Shown here piece after piece: positions 5,397 through 7,437 of a stretch of DNA of 7,437 nucleotides; the stretch's first letter is position 1; every line of letters starts with the position of its first letter. The position numbers and the translations under genes are program-made. The notes beneath the pieces were generated by a model. That model searched no databases. It saw only the letters and a list, made by a program, of their open reading frames with translations, and was not told the DNA's origin. Origin of the DNA: Nitrospirota bacterium. GTDB taxonomy: Bacteria > Nitrospirota_A > Leptospirillia > Leptospirillales > Leptospirillaceae. The stretch lies in the NCBI GenBank assembly GCA_021844645.1, contig JAKBTA010000064.1:1-7437 (forward strand). Reading direction: 5' to 3'.

Positions 5397-5412
5397 AGCA
5401 ACTTACATGCTA
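5397..5412 (-). promoter_or_regulatory. Degenerate sigma-54-like element upstream of the minus-strand glycosyltransferase
   Basis: The minus strand reads TAGCAT-GTAAG-TTGCT. It matches 9 of 11 positions with correct ten-base spacing to GC, but one of the two near-invariant G bases of the -24 box is A. The predicted start would be near 5386, 66 bases before the ATG, in line with the galU and prsK leaders. It may be a decayed or very weak site. Confidence 0.25.
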
Positions 5413-5427
5413 ACCAAATTTAATCGA

Positions 5428-7437
5428 TTAATTTTTATAAAGTCTTTCAATTTCATGGACAAGGGCAACCCGAGCTTTATGCCATGCTTTTGGATCATGA
5501 TTCCAATCACCAGGCTTCCACCAGAGAGGATTTCTCCAATAAGGGATGTACCCGCCATCATCAAGAGCATGTCTGATAAGACTATTTACAACCATATCAG
5601 CATCTTTTCCATGTTGTTTCTGTTTTATGAGGAAAAGGTATTTGTAATCCTCATAACCTCTTCTCCATTGAGCCATCCTGATGGAAGGGACAGGTCCATC
5701 AATATCGTCAAATCCAAGAAAATGAAGTTGGTGCCCTGGGTAAAAAATTTCTCCATCCCCATTTCCACCATTGGTATAAGGATTCGTCGCACGAGTATTC
5801 CCATGCCAAAAATCAGAAGCCCAGAAGAATACGCCATTGGAGCGGTATTTCCAGGCGGTCCAAAACCACATTCGAAATCCGATCCCAGTGGACGATAGAT
5901 CTCCACTAGCAGAGAATGGAGGACCACTCTGATAAAACCAGAATTTTTTTCCTTTAGCTTGGTAAGGCCAAACCCTGTCTGGAATATATGTGGCGGCATT
6001 GGGTGCCCAAATGTCGACCTTGTCGTAAATCACGCTTTTATCATGGCCATGCTGTTCTTTTCCCCAGACCCAAGGCGTGTCCGTCAGCATAAACCGGATC
6101 TTATTATGTGAACCATTGTGGAGAGATTCTGCGACGTCAGCTATCAGTTTATAAGTATCAGGATAGTAGTAAAGAAGATGGGATGGTTCATCAAAAGTAT
6201 AAATAAAACCGTGAGAAATCGGCCAGTTTTTTTCCTTCCAATGCTGAACTAAGATTTTTGCCAGATTCTGCGTTGCAATATCCGGTAGACCTTGCCAGTT
6301 CTCGATTGGAGATGGACTGGGATTTCGGGTGGTAAATCCTCCCCAGTTATTCACACCTAGAGCATATTCCGGTACAGGTAAACACCATGCTTGGGGCGTT
6401 TTTCCCGTTAATTTTCCTGAAAGTTCCGCATCCATAACCAAGTCATAATATGACCAGTCAATTGAAACCGGTTTTCCAGAGTTCCAGTCCCAGCGAATAT
6501 TAGGAGTGATATCTCCGCATGGATTGGTTGCAAAGCCATATTGATGGGCTACCTGGAAATATCGATGTAATAAGGTCTGAAAGACTTGTTCGTTTGGAAT
6601 CATTTCTCCCCGCCAAAAGCGGGTTGTGTAGAATTCCATCCATCGATCCAGACCAACATCTTCTGGCAAGAGAGTACTGATGACTGTAAACCTTATTGGG
6701 GTTGTACGGACTATATGACTTGCTTTACGTATTTCCAGTTGTCCATCATAAGATTGAGGAACGCATTGCCTACTAAAATGAACATCAACCCATATGGGTT
6801 GATTTTTGTTTTTATGGAGGTTGAATTGATTAATGATGGTATGCTCAGGCTTGTAAGGGTCCGTGAATGGGACAAGGGGATCGGGATTAATGACCTCTTT
6901 GAGAGGACCATTTTTGCTCCCCTGGTGAACCATGAGCTTCATATATATTTCCAAGAATCGATGTATATGGATGCATTTGCCTGATGCCTCTGCTGGTTTA
7001 AGATTAACTGTGAGTTTTTCAGCATTTTCACTTGACCTTAAAACTACCTGAAATGAAAGTGTCTCTCCTCGTAGCCCAATCAGGTTGATCGGACGGGATT
7101 TTCCGCTACCCTTTATTTTTTGAAGAGGGGGAGAGTCATTTGGTGGGATCCTGTCTGAAAAAGGAGCAATCCAGGTTGTGAGTTGGTCATTTTTTTCAAC
7201 TCTGGATCCTGAGAATCCAATCTCTTGGGAAGAGAAGGTTGATTTGTCACTGAGGGAAGTTGCCTTAATGTTGGTTTTGACTTCCTGGGCATATGATCGA
7301 ATCTTGGCTAACGGGTGAATGTAAAATACTAAATCTTTTGCAACTTTCTTCCCCCACAAAGCGAGATGACCATCTGGGTTATCCTTTAGATAAAGGACCA
7401 TCATTGAAACCGTAAATGAAATGAGTAAAACTCCTGA
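5428..7437 (-). CDS. GH123/DUF4091-type glycoside hydrolase-like protein with N-terminal membrane anchor (5' end outside the window)
   Basis: A large protein resembling the GH123 catalytic family (formerly DUF4091), whose characterised members are beta-N-acetylgalactosaminidases using an adjacent Asp-Glu pair. Counting from the Met at 7404, an N-terminal beta region with NLIGLRGETLSFQVVL (107-122) leads to LPEDVGLDRWMEF (246-258). The IYTFDEP motif (401-407) supplies the Asp405-Glu406 pair. Then come MLTDTPW (439-445), KVDIWAP (462-468), WFYQSGPP (489-496), GVFFWASDFWHG (524-535), FYPG (554-557) and the family-typical end RMAQWRRGYEDYKYLFLI (576-593). The frame stays open through the right edge: eleven more codons read SGVLLISFTVS, making a hydrophobic stretch up to MMVLYL, so the real start lies outside and the protein is probably anchored or exported. 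No ribosome-binding site precedes 7404. Its setting suggests trimming of an exopolysaccharide; the substrate is inferred only. Confidence 0.82.
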   Translation of the reverse strand, partial: SGVLLISFTVSMMVLYLKDNPDGHLALWGKKVAKDLVFYIHPLAKIRSYAQEVKTNIKATSLSDKSTFSSQEIGFSGSRVEKNDQLTTWIAPFSDRIPPNDSPPLQKIKGSGKSRPINLIGLRGETLSFQVVLRSSENAEKLTVNLKPAEASGKCIHIHRFLEIYMKLMVHQGSKNGPLKEVINPDPLVPFTDPYKPEHTIINQFNLHKNKNQPIWVDVHFSRQCVPQSYDGQLEIRKASHIVRTTPIRFTVISTLLPEDVGLDRWMEFYTTRFWRGEMIPNEQVFQTLLHRYFQVAHQYGFATNPCGDITPNIRWDWNSGKPVSIDWSYYDLVMDAELSGKLTGKTPQAWCLPVPEYALGVNNWGGFTTRNPSPSPIENWQGLPDIATQNLAKILVQHWKEKNWPISHGFIYTFDEPSHLLYYYPDTYKLIADVAESLHNGSHNKIRFMLTDTPWVWGKEQHGHDKSVIYDKVDIWAPNAATYIPDRVWPYQAKGKKFWFYQSGPPFSASGDLSSTGIGFRMWFWTAWKYRSNGVFFWASDFWHGNTRATNPYTNGGNGDGEIFYPGHQLHFLGFDDIDGPVPSIRMAQWRRGYEDYKYLFLIKQKQHGKDADMVVNSLIRHALDDGGYIPYWRNPLWWKPGDWNHDPKAWHKARVALVHEIERLYKN

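Overview
The window looks like part of an exopolysaccharide / PEP-CTERM (exosortase) locus of a Gram-negative bacterium. The decisive gene is a full-length histidine kinase of the PrsK type, a family known from genomes that carry the XrtA (EpsH) exosortase system. Around it lie the start of galU (UDP-glucose supply), two family-2 glycosyltransferases and a large membrane-anchored-looking GH123/DUF4091-type protein. I cannot name the organism. A Nitrospirota (for example Leptospirillum-like) or proteobacterial source fits the gene content, but this is a guess.

Layout: 1-189 (-) is the 5' end of galU, running off the left edge. 190-740 is a 551-base gap that holds a sigma-54-type promoter for galU, inverted and direct repeats, and a very AT-rich island. 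741-2858 (-) is prsK. 2859-3215 is a divergent regulatory region with two sigma-54-type promoters facing away from each other, a possible coupled 49-codon ORF and a terminator-like hairpin. 3216-4190 (+) is a GT2 glycosyltransferase. A short convergent gap (4191-4299) follows. 4300-5319 (-) is a second, unrelated GT2 glycosyltransferase. 5320-5427 is its leader with promoter candidates. 5428-7437 (-) is the GH123-like gene, whose true N-terminus lies beyond the right edge.

How it may work together: galU makes UDP-glucose, the glycosyltransferases build a glycan, and the GH123-like protein may trim or remodel it outside the cytoplasm. PrsK is known to be paired with PrsR, a sigma-54-dependent response regulator, and sigma-54-type -24/-12 elements lie in front of all four genes whose 5' ends are inside the window (match to TGGCAC-N5-TTGCW: 11/11, 10/11, 9/11 and a degenerate 9/11). 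This is the most interesting signal here: it suggests the window is a piece of a PrsK/PrsR-RpoN regulon, with prsK itself possibly included. No prsR gene is visible next to prsK. No tRNA, rRNA, CRISPR array, insertion sequence or phage gene was seen.
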